Part shown: positions 34,001 through 49,000 of the stretch, in pieces
Position numbering within the stretch: the first letter of the stretch is position 1
Layout: each line of letters opens with the position of its first letter
From: Zingiber officinale
Lineage: Eukaryota > Streptophyta > Magnoliopsida > Zingiberales > Zingiberaceae
NCBI RefSeq assembly: GCF_018446385.1
Contig: NC_056000.1
Location: 37,733,511 to 37,797,510, forward strand
Length of the DNA: 64,000 bases
Direction: 5' to 3'
Program-made: the position numbers and the translations under genes
Notes under the pieces: model-generated
Database searches by the model: none
Told to the model about the DNA's origin: nothing
The model's input: the letters and a program-made list of their open reading frames with translations, nothing else

Positions 34001-37000
34001 CCAACTTGGTTGATCACATCAAAACTACCACGGGGTCCAACAATCTCCCCCTTTTTGATATGCATCAACCCAAGTTCAAGTTAGGGATAAAAATAGACAT
34101 AAACAGTAATTTTAAAGAAAAAATTACTAAACTAACAAGTTAAGTATAATTTTTGCAATTAGTAAAATTGCAACACTTTTTATATAAAAAAAAATTAAGT
34201 TTTCTCTAACTCCCCCTAAACTTGTACTTTTCTCTCCCCCTTTGATCACAGCAAAAATGGGGTCTTAAGAATTTTCAAGTAAGATTTGAAGTTTTTGAAA
34301 AATTTTCTAAGTTAAAAATGAATTTTTGAAAAAATTGCTAAGTTAAAATCAATTTTCCAAAAAAAATCTAAGTAAAAAAAATCCTAAGTAAATGTTCAAA
34401 TGTTCCAAAAAAAATTTTTAAGTCAAGTGAATGATTTTTTTTGGAATTTTCCAGAAGAAAATTTCTAACCCAAAAAAATTAAGTTAGAATTTTTTTTTTT
34501 TAATTTCTAAGGAATTTTTGTTTATTTTAACAAACATTTGATAAACTTTCAAAGCATTATTTAATTCTTGTTTCATGTTTTTTCAAAAAGTTAATTAAAC
34601 ATTTTCTTTCAATATTTTAGCTTCCAGGTTGTGGCGAGACACTAGGCCTTCTTGGTTATTGGAGCAACAACCACTTCCTTAGACAAAGCTTCCATAAAGA
34701 ATTTCAATGTTTAATTTTCACTGTAAGCTTTTAATTTTTGAAAAATTAAGTACAGATTTTGGAACCCAATAGAGGTTCCTACCTATAGGGTTATTCAGAT
34801 ACTTAGGGGGTACATAATTTTTGGGTATTCTTCTAAGTTGACCCTGATGATTTCTAATGTACCAGTTTAATTTTCCATAAACTTTAATTTTTGAATTTGG
34901 AAATCTATTTAAACATGTATTATTTCTTAATTTCTCAATTTCTAATTTTAGATTTTTATTTTCAGGTTTTAAATTTTCATTTTCTTTTTCTAATTGATCT
35001 AATTCTTTAGACAAAGCTTTAATAAACTCAAAAGACTGTTTAGAGTTTAGGGCAAATACCTTACTTACCTCATCTTGCGATGCTCCCCCTTCATCATTGT
35101 TTTCTCCTTCTGATATTCCTCCCCCTTCATCTATGCTCATTTCTGAGCTGGACGTTTCTTCTAGCTGATGGTTGGCCATCAGTGCTAGTCCCGAGAATTC
35201 TTCGACTTCGGAGTCGGAGGACGACGAATCATCCCACGTGGCCTTTAGATTGTGTTTGGGTCGAGTGGGCTTCTTGCTCCTTTCCTTACTTTTGCTCTTC
35301 AGTTTTGGACAGTCATCTTTGATATGTCCTTCGTTGCAATTGTAGCAACGAACCACCCTTTTCTTTCGCTGGAGCTTTTTCGACTGCAATCTAAATTTGT
35401 TAGAATTTACAAATTTATTAAACCGTCTTACCAGTAGTGCCGCTTCGGATTCGTCGATCGAAGCATCGGGATCGTCCCTCCTTACTTGTAGGGCGACGTC
35501 GAGGTTTGACTTTACTACTTCTTTAGGCTCTGCAATCCGAGACTCGTGAAGTTCAAAGGTAGAAAACAAACTTTCTAAGGTACTTACCTCAAGGTCCTTA
35601 GAGATGTAGTAAGCATCTACTAAGGACGCTCATTCCGGAGTCCTTGGGAAGGCGTTGAGCGCGTATCGGATAGAGTCTCGGTTCGTTACGGTTTGCCAAG
35701 ATTCGTCAATTGCGTTATCAGCTCCTTGATCCGTGCTTGGAGTTGCGCTACCTTCTCGCCGGTGTTCATTCGGAGATTCGTTAGTTGTGTTCGAAGAATG
35801 TCGCGCCTCGCTAGCTTTGCTTCCGAGGTGCCTTCGTGGAGCTCTAGGAATTTCTCCCAGAGGTCTTTTGCGGAGTCGTAGCTTCCGATCCGACTTTGGG
35901 GCGGAAGAACGCTGAGCAAGTGAAACTCAGTTTTTCCGTTCGCCACGAAATCCGCCTGCTCCTTCTTCGTCCATTGGAGCTCTTCTTTGTCTTTAGGAGC
36001 TGCAAAACCGTATTTCATTGTTAGTAAGATATCGAACTCGGTTTTGAAGAATACCTCCATTTTTCGCTTCCATGTAGCGAAATCTCCGTCGAACTTCGGG
36101 GGATGGATGTTCGCGTCGGCCATTGTCTTGATCGTAGTGCTTCAGTTGGCGGCTAGTCCTTCTGAGGCGATCAGGCTCTGATACCACTTGTTGGTGCAGC
36201 GGAGACCGGCAAGAGGGGGGTGAATTGCTGAAAACAAAAATAAAAATACCCTCCTCGGATTTCAACTCAGAATAAACGCAGTAGTAAAATAATAAAGACA
36301 GAAAATTAAAAAGTAAAAGAATTTATTGTTACAACCAAGGAGGTTGTTAATTCGAGTGGAACAAAATTCTCCTTCTCTGAAGGCGGAGAAGCCTTTTACA
36401 CTCTAATTGCTCAGAACTACTGCTAGGAATTGCTTACAGATTGATTGCTTGAGTTGTTATTGAATTCCTAGCTCCAGGGGCCTTTTTATAGCTCCTGGAA
36501 AGTCTATCCCGAGGGTCCAAGGCGCCTCCAACAAGGTTCAAGGCGCCTCCAGCTCGGTCAGCGGACAAAACTTTATCCGCACGCAAACGGTCAAAATGGT
36601 CAATCCTGCTGGAGGCGCCTCCAAGCTGGCAGCACAGATTCCAGCTTGGTTTTTCCAGCTTCCGACGCTCCGTTCTTTTGGGTGATTGCGGCCAACCGGA
36701 ATAGGGCTCACCCGAACCCAATTCCCGGCCTTCTCCTCGAGCAGCCTTCCGTCCGGCTTAACGTCCCTCGAACGCCGCGCATGCTCTTCACGCCCACCGG
36801 AGTACTCTTCCGCAGCTCTCTCGTCCTTCGGACTCACCGAGCCCGTCGGCTCCCTTCCCGTGCCGTCCTTCTCGCTAGCAGCGTCTTCCGTTCAACTTCC
36901 TGTGTTCCTAAGCTCCTGCACACTCAGACACAGGGATCAAAACACAGCAGGACCTAACCAACTTGGTTGATCACATCAAAACTACCACGGGGTCCAACAC

Positions 37001-40000
37001 GTTCAAGGTGTTCCTAGAAATCCATTCATTTATTTCTTGATTTTGATTACTAAAAGGCGATGGAGTGTTTTACCAAATTCACCTTGATGGTTTTTTATGA
37101 TCAAAATGACAATATGAGAATACTATGACAATCACAATGCTCCCCAAAATAAACTAATATCCCAAATTTTGAACATTAGAACTTCTAATTAACACAATAA
37201 CAGACCATTATCATAATCACAGTGCTCCCACAGGAATCTATTCATTTCCTTCTTGATTTTGATGACTAGAAGTTCATCAAAGTGTTTTCCAAAAGCACCT
37301 CCAAGGATCAAAATAACAATACAAGGTTCCCATTGTATTCACATTGATCATATGAATTTATTCATGTCGGTATATCTTGATTCAAACCATTGAAATGCTT
37401 CCAAGATTTTTTTGAAAAAAAACACGTGGTGGCCTTTCAACAATTAAAGTGACAATGTGTCCACCATTATGCTCCCAAGAATCAAGTCAAATAACAAAGT
37501 ATAGTGATCCTATTGACCAATACCCAACTTTAGATAAGCCTATACATAACATAATAATTTTTTAAAAAACAATTATTTTCTCCAACTTCTTTCTGTCTCT
37601 CTCTCCTCCCACAACAGGTAAGGTAGGTTTCAAAGTCACCATGCAAAAGTTTAAAAAAGTATACAACCTAGCCAAAAAAAAAACATATTCAAAATATGAC
37701 ATCGACTATAGATTAACATTCTCTTCGATAATATAAAAACCAATTTAGTGAATGCATGATAAAGAGGACAACCATAAAACTTTGTGGCATCTATATAACC
37801 TTATCAAAGCACTATGAATGAATATCTAAAAGTTGTAAATTCATGCTTAAGATTCTTTACCCAATGTAGAATCTTCTTTAAGTCATTTTAGATTGCTTTC
37901 ATGAAGCATCTTCTGCAGTGTTAATGGAAGCTACTAAAAAAATGCTTTAATTCTACTAGTCAATGTTTTTATACATCGGTTGACTATTATTAACAGCATG
38001 TTGAAAAAAATGCTTATATTGGTATTAACATGATAAGTAAAGAACATTTTGCATAAATACATGTTTAAACCCCTTAATCCCAATGAACCCTACTACATAA
38101 GCATAAGAAAGTAAGATGGAGCCTTTCAAAAATTGACTTCTGGATAATAGTGGCAATGGAAAATATTATGAATAAATCATCATACTACAATATTTATGTT
38201 ATATATAAGTATTTATAAACAGTAAGAACTGAAAGTATGTTGAATAAAAAAAATTATATGTACTAATAGTGAGAAACACGATAATCCAAATACAATTGGA
38301 AAAAACAAAAACAGACTTAATTATAGAAGATATCTTGAACCAGTGTTCTAAAACGCGGGCTAGGCGGCCGCCTAGGCGCCGCCTAGTCGTTGTGCGGCAG
38401 CAAGCCGCGCCGGAAAACCCCCAGGCGGGTGACCTCGGCGGCCCAGCCGCCTAGGCGGCTCTCGGCGGCCCTAGGCGGCCCTCGGCGGGCCTCGTCGGGC
38501 CTTCGCGACACGTTATTTAGGTTTCACTGTTTTGGTATTTTGTTCGAAATTTCCTGTTTACGCCTTCGTCGTCTCTCAGCGCCGCTTCGTCTTCTCATCG
38601 TTGCTGCGTAGCTGCATCGTTGCGTCGAAGGCTTCGTCGCTCCGGTAAGTTTTTACGTTTTTAAGTTTTTACGTTTAGACTTGATACATCAACAAAAGAA
38701 CAGTGTTGAGTCATCGTCGCGGCACGTCTCCGGCGACGCCGGACGCGTCCGCAGCCGCCGGACGCGTCGTAGGACGCGTCCGACAGCATCGCGTGATGCT
38801 TCCAGCGGCGCTGGAAGCTTTCCGCGACGCTTCCGGCGCCGCTGGAAGCAACGGCGGACTTCGCCGGACGCGCCGGACACGTCCGGCGGAGCTTCCGGCG
38901 GCGCCGGAGGCCTCCCGCGAGGCGCCGGTGGCGTCCGCGCTGTCGCGCGAGTCGCGAGTCTCACGACGTTTTTTGTTTTTTTTTTTAATTTAATAAATTC
39001 AAACAATTCCTTTAAAATTTAAATATATTTAAGATTTATTTTTTTAATAAATTTTATTAATTTATATAAAAAATTTAAATATATAAAATTCCATTATTAA
39101 TTTTATAATTTATTATTTATATAATCACTAATCAGATTTTAATATATAAATAATATATTTAACTTTTTTAATAAATAATATTAAATATTAATTTATATAT
39201 TAACAGATTTAAAAATTATAATAAATATTATCATTTATCAGATATTCAGATTTAAAAAATAAAAAATATTTAAATTTTTAAAAAATATAATACATATTAT
39301 TAATTTATATAAATCATATTTATAAATTTTATATATTATTAATTTATATTAATCGAATTTATAAATATTAAAATTATATTAAAATTCTAATAAATATTAT
39401 TAATTTATATAAATCAGTTTTAAAAATATGAAAATTAAATTAAAATTTTAAAAATTCCAATAAATAATAAATATTATTAATTTATAATTATATATAACAG
39501 TATAAAACAGATTTAAAAATAAAAAAAATACATATTTAAAATTTAATTTATTTAAACACATATCTAATAAATTTTATTAATTAGATTAAGATATATAAAA
39601 AAATATTCTCAGACTGGTTAATGACTTAATGTTATTAAAATATTTTGTATTGTATGCCTGTATCTGTATAGTATAATTAAATATTTAAATTTTATTATCA
39701 TGTTATGTCTTGTTAGTTATTAATATATATAATTTTTTCAGATTATATCTATTATCAATGGCAAGTAATCCATCTTCGACAGCATCTGTCACTCAACCCG
39801 AATCCGGGATTCTTAGAAGAAAGTCAAATGACATCGGATGGGAGTTTGGGATATTGATTGATCCTAAGAACCTCGACAAAATTAAATGTAAGTTATGTGG
39901 AAAAGCAATGTCAGGGGGAGTGTATAGGATAAAGGAGCACATTGGAAATATACCTGGAAATGTATCTGGTTGTCGAAAAGCATCTCAAGAAGACAAAAAT

Positions 40001-43000
40001 AAGTGCAAACAGGCTATTTTAGAAGGGAGGAACAGAAAGAAGAACAAAATAATGGAAGAACAAAGTTGTAGAGCAGAGGTGGCTATTTCCGTAGATGAAG
40101 AAGAAGGTCTTGAAATTGAAGGGATGGATGGAGTTAAAAAACCTCTTCCACTTGGCCCCATGGATAGATATGCATCGGCAATTGCTCCAGAAAATGCAGG
40201 CTCCAGTGGAAGTAAAGTACTTCGCCAAAAAAATATAAATGAGGCTCTTTTCAAAGAGAGAACTCAACAAGTTCAACAATATGTTGGGAGATGGGTTTAT
40301 GAAAATGGAATCTCATTCAATGCTGTTGATAATGATAGCTTCAAGCAACTAATGGAGGCAGTGGGTCAATTTGGACCAGGATTCAAGCCTCCAACTCAAT
40401 ATCAACTTAGGGAGCCACTATTGAAAGCCGAAGTTGAAAGAACAAAACAATTGTTGAAGAAACATGAAGAAGAATGGGCAAAGAATGGATGCTCGATCAT
40501 GACAGATGCATGGAGTGATAGAAAAAGAAGCATCTTAAATTTGTGTGTTAATTGCAAGGAGGGTACTACATTTTTAGAGTCTAAGGAGTCTTCAGAGGAG
40601 GCGCATACAGCTGAACTTATTTTTGAGTATGTTGACAAGTGTGTTGAACAAGTAGGAGCTTAGAATATTGTTCAGATTGTTACAGACAATGCCACCAACA
40701 ATATGGTTGCAGCTAAATTGATGAGAGAAAAACGACCCGGGATCTTTTGGAGTTCATGTGCAACTCACACTATTAATCTCATGCTTGAAAGTATTGGCAA
40801 ACTTCCACGATATAAAAAGGTAATTGAGCAGTCCAAGGCTTTTACCATTTTCATCTATGCTCACCATAAGACTTTATCATTGATGAGAAGTTTCACGAAG
40901 AAGAGATACATAGTCCAACCAGGAGTTACCAGGTTTGCATCAAATTTCCTCACATTGCAAAGTTTGATTGAAAAAAAAAAGCTAGTTTAAGGGCCATGTT
41001 TACAAGTGATATGTGGGAGAAATGTAAATGGTCAAAAACAAACAAAGGAAAATTGGCTTACTCTACAGTGATGAGCATGAGTTTTTGGAATGATGTGACA
41101 CTTTGTTTGAAAATATTTGCTCCTTAGGTAAGAGTTCTTTGATTGGTAGATGGAGATAGAAAGCCATCGATGGGGTTTCTATAGGAGGGTGAGCTAAAGA
41201 AGATATCAAGGTGGCTCAATAACGTGGAATCAAATTATCGACCTATCATAGTCATTATTGAGTCAAAATGAAGGATAGACTTGATACATCATTGTACCAT
41301 TGCTTTTTGTTGAATCCTTATTTTTACTACAAAGATAGTTCTATTGCTCTTTATGAGGAGATCGTGATGGGATTTTTGAATGCATGGAAACTTTGCATGC
41401 CAATGAGTTAGATCTACAAGATACAATTATTAACAAGGAATTTCAAAATATAGAAATAAGACTGGGTTGTTTGGAAAAACATTGGCAGCAAAAGCATGTG
41501 AAAAAATGATGATACATTTGATCCATGTGCATGGTGGAGTACATACGGTGCTCACACACCTAACTTGCTAAGGGTGGCATTGAGGATACTTTCATTAACT
41601 ACAAGTTCATCTGGGTGTGAAAGAAATTGGAGTACATTTGAAGGAGTAAGTTTTAAACTTTCAGTCTACTCTTTAATTAAATTAGTTATAATTTTTAATG
41701 TCTACTCTATATTCAGGTACTAACTATAATATTTACTTTCTCTTTTTTTGAGATTCATACAAAGAAAAGAAATAGGTTGGATGCCAACAGGTTGAACAAT
41801 CTAGTATTTGTCCAATTTAATGCTAGATTGTTGAACAAACAAAAAAGAGAAAAAGAAAGAAATGTTGATGTCCTTCTTGCAAAAGATGCTTCAAATGCAC
41901 AAGGTTGGATTGTGGACGGTGGGGAAGATGATGAAGTTGAACTAGGTTCTGGGCTCACTTGGCAAATGGTTGATGAAGCAAGTGGAGCGGATGAAAATCT
42001 ACAACCCCGAAGAAGCTCTAGAGTGAGAGAACTTCATGAAGATGATTTTGAATCTGAAGAAGAAGACGAGGATCACAATAATGATATTGAGTTTGTGTCC
42101 GATGAAGAACAAGTTATTGAAAATTATGGAGAAGAGGAAGCAGAATAAATACGAGTTTATGAGATATTATTAGTTGTGTAATTTTGAACTCATTTTGTTA
42201 AGACATGATTTACGTTATTTAACAATTATATTTTGCTTAGTGGTTACTGGTTACTGATTCACAATGCATTGTAATCTTGAATTGAACTATTGCTACTATT
42301 TTCCAATGTTCTACTGTTTGCTATATGATTATGATAACTTACTGCATGTTCTATTGTTTAACTGTTTTTTTTAACTCATATTTACTAAGTCTAGTATATT
42401 TCCTTTGCACAAAACTATTAATTTTCTTTTATAGTTTTTCATTTTTTGGTATTGGAAAATATGTATTTATTTCAGCATACATAGTTAGATCTCCATTGCT
42501 ATGAAATTGTTTAAGACAACATTTAGATTTGTATATGACATTATCCACAGTCCACATGAAACAAGGAATACCGAGGAATCCGCCTAGCGCCGCCTAGTCC
42601 CCGCCTAGGCGGCCTAGGCGGCCTAGGCGCTAGGCGCTGGTCCGCCGCCCGACTAGCGCCTAGCGAATTTTAGAACCTTGTCTTGAACAAAAAATAAGAT
42701 CAACCTATGTTAGTAATTATACTGATTAGCTAAATACTAAATCAATAGAACATATGAAGTAAAATATAAGAATAATATTGACTAGAAAGCCAATACGATT
42801 TTTCTTAAGAATTATTTAATGGAATAACCCCGGTATCTGAAAAAACATCAATGCTGACAGATTCTACAAAAAAATCTGGAACAAAACGGAACTATGGTAG
42901 AATATCCAGAATGAACTTACCTTAATATACTCAATGAACCTTTGAGAGCAAAGTAGAAAACAGATAACGGACAACTCATCCTGCCAAAGACAAGCTGGTA

Positions 43001-46000
43001 AATTTCATTTGCAAACTCATACTCAACTTACACAGCTGCTAAATTCTACATCAACTAAATATGAGAAAACTCCGATAAATAAACTCAAGATGATAAATCA
43101 TGAACACAAAAAGTGGTAATTTGAATGAGCACCTAAGTAGATATTCAAATATGAACTTATAGCATAACATAGTGTCTAATTATCATCACTTACTCCTTTA
43201 TGAGGAATGTGGAATCCTGTAAAATAATGATTTTGCACCCTCCAAACTGTTTGTGCCAGCATACCAAGGATTAGCACAACTATTTTAACCATTACTTTTA
43301 AACACTTATCCAAACTGGCTGATCCAACAAGTACGTCTCCCAACCAGAGTAACTCTAGACTTGCAAATTGATTAAAGTGAATATTTAAACAGTAAAAAAC
43401 CTGAATCCCACAACTATTTTCAGAAGCTTCATGCGTGCTTATTCCCCATCAGATTATAATTTTTTAATCTTCCTAATGAATCTCTTTACAGATGGTTTTA
43501 TTGTAAGTAGTTGTCTCTCCACAGTTTTTTTTTCTCAATCTCATTCATGTGTAAATAACCTATTAGGATTGGTGTGAATGGATGACCAGTGGCTATAAGG
43601 AGGGAATAGCCTAAATCCCACAAATATAAATTTCAATTTCTCTTGACCATGCAAGGTCAAATAAAGTTGTTAGCTCATGCATCATGCTAACATGTGGATT
43701 TTGTCATGTTGACGAAAAAATAATAATAAATGAAAGTAACTCTAACACAAGTATTTTGCGTGGTTTGAACCTAGGTACTATTCCACCACCAACTGATTCG
43801 TAAGTTAAATCACTCCTGAGATTGATTGAGTAATTCCTTTTCAAGAGGTAGAAGACAAAGAATGTATCTTCTTTATAATGATAAACAATGAATCAAAGAA
43901 AGAAGATCCATGATATCAGAACTATCAATAGCATACCTGCACAACCTGAGGATACCACTCTTGAAGTTTTTGAAATGCAGAATCAATATTTCCATTCATG
44001 ATTAGCTTCTCAACCAAAATTTGTTGATTAGATAAACATAGATACACACTGCTCAAAAGAAATAAGAACTTATCATTCAGTGCTCATTAGTTCTTTCTTG
44101 CAAAGAAACAAATCATTAATTCAGTGCTCCGTTTCATCCGTCATGAAAACTAAAAATAGCCAGCACATTAAAGATAAAATATGGTGCCACAGTTTCTCAG
44201 AATAAAAAAAAAAATCCAAATTAGGTCTTAATTGATGGCCTAATATATATTTGGTAGGATTACATTATTTGGAAGGTTTTGTCCATTCCCCCTTAATGAG
44301 TTTTACTCAAGACTACTTGTATAGAAAAATTCAAGGCACATATACCCTTGCTGGCTTCATCACTAAAACTTCTGTAGTATCATGTTTAAGAGATCAACAT
44401 GGCAGACACTAAAAGCTTACAGTGCATAGAAGCAGAAATGACGGTGAGAACACAGTAAACATGAATTGGTAGAGTTGATTAATAATGTCAGCGACATGGG
44501 AATAGAATAAAACCGTTCATGAGAGTAGATTGATCCAAAGGATTTAAATATCGGTTATATGAAAATAACATCATAGTTCAAGCCAGCATTGTATTGAGAA
44601 TACAAATCACAAAAAAAAGAAAAGAAAAAAAAATGCAATCAGACATTACCAGAATACTCAAATACGGTGCTTCACAGAAAAGGTAAATAACAATATCGTT
44701 TACCAATTTGAGCAATACCCTGAACCATGAAGTGGTAAATAATCCTAAATATCACTCTATAGCAAGGAAACTAAAAAGAAATAAAAACCATATATAATAA
44801 ATAAAACCATAGAATATAATATTTTCCTATTACAATGCAACTACCTGACGTAGTATATTTCTACGATTAAGCGCATAGATATCTTGATCACTAAAGCCAT
44901 TCTCTGTGCTTGAGGACACTGAAGAATAGGTACTTTCACTTGCAAGGTCAAATGACTTCAATGTATCTTGGTAACCATAGTGTAACAAATAGGAACGAAC
45001 AATCCTGACAAACATCTCAATATTAGAATTGTGCTTGACGACACAGCTCAGTGTAAAAAGTAAGGGGTATAATATCCATATTGCATAAAGGAAAATTGAA
45101 GTTTTAAAATCTTTGGGGTATAAATCTACTACATATTTCAATAGCTAAATATAAGAAAATTATTTCAAAAGATGAACAATAAACCTATACAATAACAACA
45201 ATCCACTAGGTGGGGTCGGCTATATGGATCTTTTTACACTATTGAACTCTATCTCCTACTATATCATATCATCTATACTTAAATAAATTTTACCTTGTTT
45301 TATTGTTACTAACCATGTCTTTTTTTGGTCTTCCTCTTCCTAACTAGAGCATTTATTGATCGTCTAAGTACATGTCCGTACCATCTTAAAGGTGTCTCTC
45401 GGAGTTTTTCCTCAATAGATGCAACTCTGATGTTCTCGCTAATGCTCTCATTTCTTATTCTGTCCATCCTCGTATGTCCACACATCTACCTTAACATCCT
45501 TATCTCTACAACTCTCATCTTCTGCTCATGTGCTTGAGTCATAGCCCAACATCTAGCTCCATATAACATAGCAGGTCTAATTGCGGTTTTGTAGAACTTT
45601 ATTTTAAGTTTTAGAGGGGTACTTTATAGTCACATAAAACACCCGACGCTCTTCTCCATTTCAACCATCCTGCTTGTATTCTACGTAAGACATCTCTCTC
45701 AATCCCTTCATCGTTTTGCAAAAATGATCCTAAATATTAAAACTCTCGATTTCGGACAACTTATCATCTCATATTTTAACAATTATCTCATTACGTCTAA
45801 TATTACTAAACTTAAATTCCATATATTCTATCTTTATTCTACTAAGCCTAAAACTTTTCCCTAGCGTTTCCACCCAAAATTCAAGTTTAGCATTTACTCC
45901 TAAACGTGTTTCATCTACCACAATAATATCATATGCAAACAACATGTACCACGGTATTGTGTCTTGAATGTGTGTAGTGAATTCGTCCATAATTAATATA

Positions 46001-49000
46001 AAAAGATAGGGACTTAGAACTGATCCTTGATCTGACCCTATCTTTATTGAAAATGCTTCAGTTACTTCACCTGAAGTCTTTACTGGTTATTACATTCTCA
46101 TACATATCTTTAATTAGTTTAATATATGTTACACTAACACCTCTCTTTTCTAGAATCGTCTATATCATTTCTCTTGGACTTTATCATAAGTTTTTTCTAA
46201 GTCAATGAATACAATGTGTAGATCTTATTTTTGCTCCTGATATTTTCCAATTAGTTGTCTAAGAAGATGTATAGATTCTATTGTTTGACCTTCCAACCCA
46301 AATTGATTTTCGGTCACTTTAGTTTCCTTAATCTTTTTTCTATTACTTTTTCCCAAAGTTTCATGGTATGACTCATTAGTTTAATACTCCTATAGTTTGC
46401 ACAATTTTGTACGTCTCCCTTATTCTTATATATGGGAACTAGAGTACTTACCCTCCATTAATTAAACATTTTTTTCGTTTTTCAAAATCATGTTAAATAA
46501 TTTTGTAAGTTATTCAATACCTTATTTCCCTAAACACTTCCATACCTCTATCAGAATATCATCTGGTCCAACGACTTTTTCATTGTGCATCCCATTTAAA
46601 ACTTGTTCTAAAAGTTTGAATTCTATGATAAAAATTTAAATTTCTATACTCATTTGGCCAACTTAAATTACCTAAATTAAGTTAGTCACTTAAACCTTCA
46701 TTAAAAAGTTGATAAAAATACCTTTTCCATTGCTCTTTTATTTCTCCATTATTTACTAGTACTCTATTACATTCATCCTTAATACATTTTATTTGGATAA
46801 GATCTTTTGTCTTCCCTTCTCTCACTTTAGTTATTCTATAAATGTCTCTGTCCCCTTTTTTTATCCAATTTTGATATAATCGTTCAAAAGTGTCATTCTT
46901 TACTTCATTCACTACATTCTTAGCCTCTTTGTTGGTTATTGTATATTTTTAAAATTTTTCTCGTTCTTACAAATATATAATTCCTTATAAGCTATTTATT
47001 TTTCCTTCACTTTCTCTTGTACTTTGCCGACCCCACCTAGTGGGAAAAGGTTTAGTAGTTGTTGTTGTTTCTCTTGTACTTTCTTATTCCACCACCAAGA
47101 TTCCTTATTTAGTGGTGTACGTCCTTTTGACTCACCAAGTACACTCTTAGCTGCTATTTTCAATTTTAATACATTTTATCCCATGTCGTATTAGAGTCAC
47201 CATATATTTCACCTAATACTTGTACTCTTACCTTCTCCTTAAATATATTTTGCTTCCCATCCTTTAATTTCCACCACTTAATTCTAGGAGTCGTATATAT
47301 TTTCTTTCTATTGATATTATGCTTGAGGCATATATTCAACACTACTAACTTATATTGGGTAGTTAAGCTTTCTCCAAGGATGCCCTTGCAATCTTTACAA
47401 ATCTCTCTATCCTTCTTCCTAACCATAAGAAAGTCAATTTGCGATTTATTATTCTCACTTTTAAACGTGACTAAGTATTCTTTTCTTTTCTTAAAAAAAT
47501 ATATTAGATAATATAAGATCATACGCTATCACAAAATCTAATATAGTTTTCCCTTCTTCATTTCTCATTCCAAACTTATAACCCTCACGTAGCCTCTCTC
47601 TCGTATTCCTTATTTTTCACTTTCACATGCCCATTTAAATCACCTCCTATTAAAATTATTTCATTTGGTGAAATATTTTGTAATACTTCATTTAAGTTGT
47701 CCTAAAACCTTGATTTGGTAGCTTCATCTAAGCCTACTTATGGTGCATATACGCTAATTATGTTCAGAGTTTCTTTCGTCATTATTATCTTAAGGGCTAT
47801 AATTCGATCCCCTTTTCTAACTATTCCTACAACTTCATTCTTTAACGAACTATCTACAATAATATCCACTCCATTTCTTGCTTTACTCTTTTCTATGTAC
47901 CATAACTTAAAAGCCTGAGTTCTCTATTATTTTTACCTTCTCGCCTACCCATTTTATCTCTTGTACATAAAAAAATACTAATTCTTCTCTTAATCATTGT
48001 ATCTACTACCTCCATTGATTCACCAGTGATGATTCGTATGTTCTATGTTCCAAATATTAGACTATTAGTTTTCCTATCATATTTGTTTTTATCCAACCTA
48101 TGGTATGAGAACTCTTACATATTTAACACTACACCCAAGTTCTCACGGAAATATAGCAGTCCTTGCCGATACATTACAGTCGGATTCTGCAATACGAGCT
48201 TTTGCATATTTAGCACTACACCTAAGTTCTGGAGATGCAGCGATCCTTGTCGAGACGTTACAGTCGAACCCTGCAACGCGTTCCGTCCAGGGAACAACCT
48301 AGCATTAGCACAATAGTTTAATGGATTTATTCATTGAACATTTGTCATGGTTTTAACGTTGGCCAACAACCTAACGCAAATCTTCTCCTTTATCCAAGCT
48401 CGGGACCGACCATGACTAGTTCGTCATGGGCTGAGTTATGAACAATGAACCTATCAGCTATGTTAATCAAACTACACAGGAAAGGATACAGGGGTACTGC
48501 ACATCACTTTCTTTAAGATTGTACGCATCGGTATCAAGTGTTTAGCACGGATACAAATAGTCAACTCTCAATTATGGAAACTATGTGTTCAGAACTTAGA
48601 GTAAATTGCCAGCAATATGATTTCACTTGGTTTTCTTGAAAGCCAGATCAGAAAACCTAAGACATTCCTAAAGGACATGTGAAACAGTGAGTTTAAACAT
48701 TACTTATACATGAGTTCATCAGGTTCATGTTGCTAGAGTGGAGTATGGAGTTACATCTGATGCTATCATGGTGAATGTATCAGAAGAGGCATGGCAAAGA
48801 AACTGAAATAGTCAAATGTGTGTACCATGCCAAAGTTAAATGTTTATACAGACTTGTACTATTATCGCTAAATCAAGGTAATCACAATGAAGCCTTGGAT
48901 TCGTTGGATGGCACTAACTATTTTCAGTTAAACAAGTATGAAAGCTATTGGACAAAACACCTTTTGTCAGGCTGCATCTTAGGCAGTTTAGCTCCCATCA

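Larger units (their letters stand above)
33131..36999 (-). mobile_element. Gag-only Sirevirus-like LTR element in the RanBPM intron, TSD CGTTC
   Basis: Complete insertion of 3,869 bp with target duplication CGTTC at 33126-33130 and 37000-37004. The LTRs (33131-34042, 912 bp; 36189-36999, 811 bp) read TGTTGGTGCAGCGGAG...GGTCCAACA on the plus strand. The coding direction is minus. The PBS TGGTATCAGAGCC is the complement of 36174-36186, beside the 36189 LTR. The polypurine tract AAAAAGGGGGAGAT is the complement of 34043-34056, beside the other LTR. The interior encodes only gag, so it is non-autonomous. It lies in the same orientation as the host gene. Confidence 0.93.
38341..42680 (+). mobile_element. 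hAT-superfamily DNA transposon, degenerate, 8-bp TSD TCTTGAAC
   Basis: The ends CAGTGTTCTAAAACGCG (left) and CAAGGTTCTAAAATTCGC (right, reversed) form imperfect terminal inverted repeats. TCTTGAAC occurs on both sides (38333-38340 and 42681-42688), the 8-bp duplication of hAT elements. Both ends carry GC-rich subterminal repeats around CCTAGGCGGCC (38362-38500 and 42580-42660), as usual for hAT transposase binding regions. The interior has a broken transposase gene (39758-42148) preceded by a strongly CpG-rich block (38570-38970) and then an AT-rich stretch. It sits in the 11-kb RanBPM-like intron. Confidence 0.93.

Noticed and set aside
33729..34013. Plus-strand open frames repeated in both LTRs of the gag-only element and in the solo LTR
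   Set aside because: They are in the LTR, antisense to gag, and their similarity reflects LTR homology only.
3294..36186. Several TGGTATCAGAGC segments considered as tRNA genes
   Set aside because: Only the primer-site complement is present, next to LTR ends; there is no cloverleaf or A/B-box sequence.
38681..39022. Open frames of about 100 codons on both strands in the CpG-rich part of the hAT element
   Set aside because: Openness in several frames at once is caused by base composition; products are Arg/Ala/Pro-rich without domains.
48026..48316. Plus-strand open frames over the LINE 5' region
   Set aside because: They lie antisense to the RTE element and contain an internal ~85-bp duplication; no protein family is recognisable.
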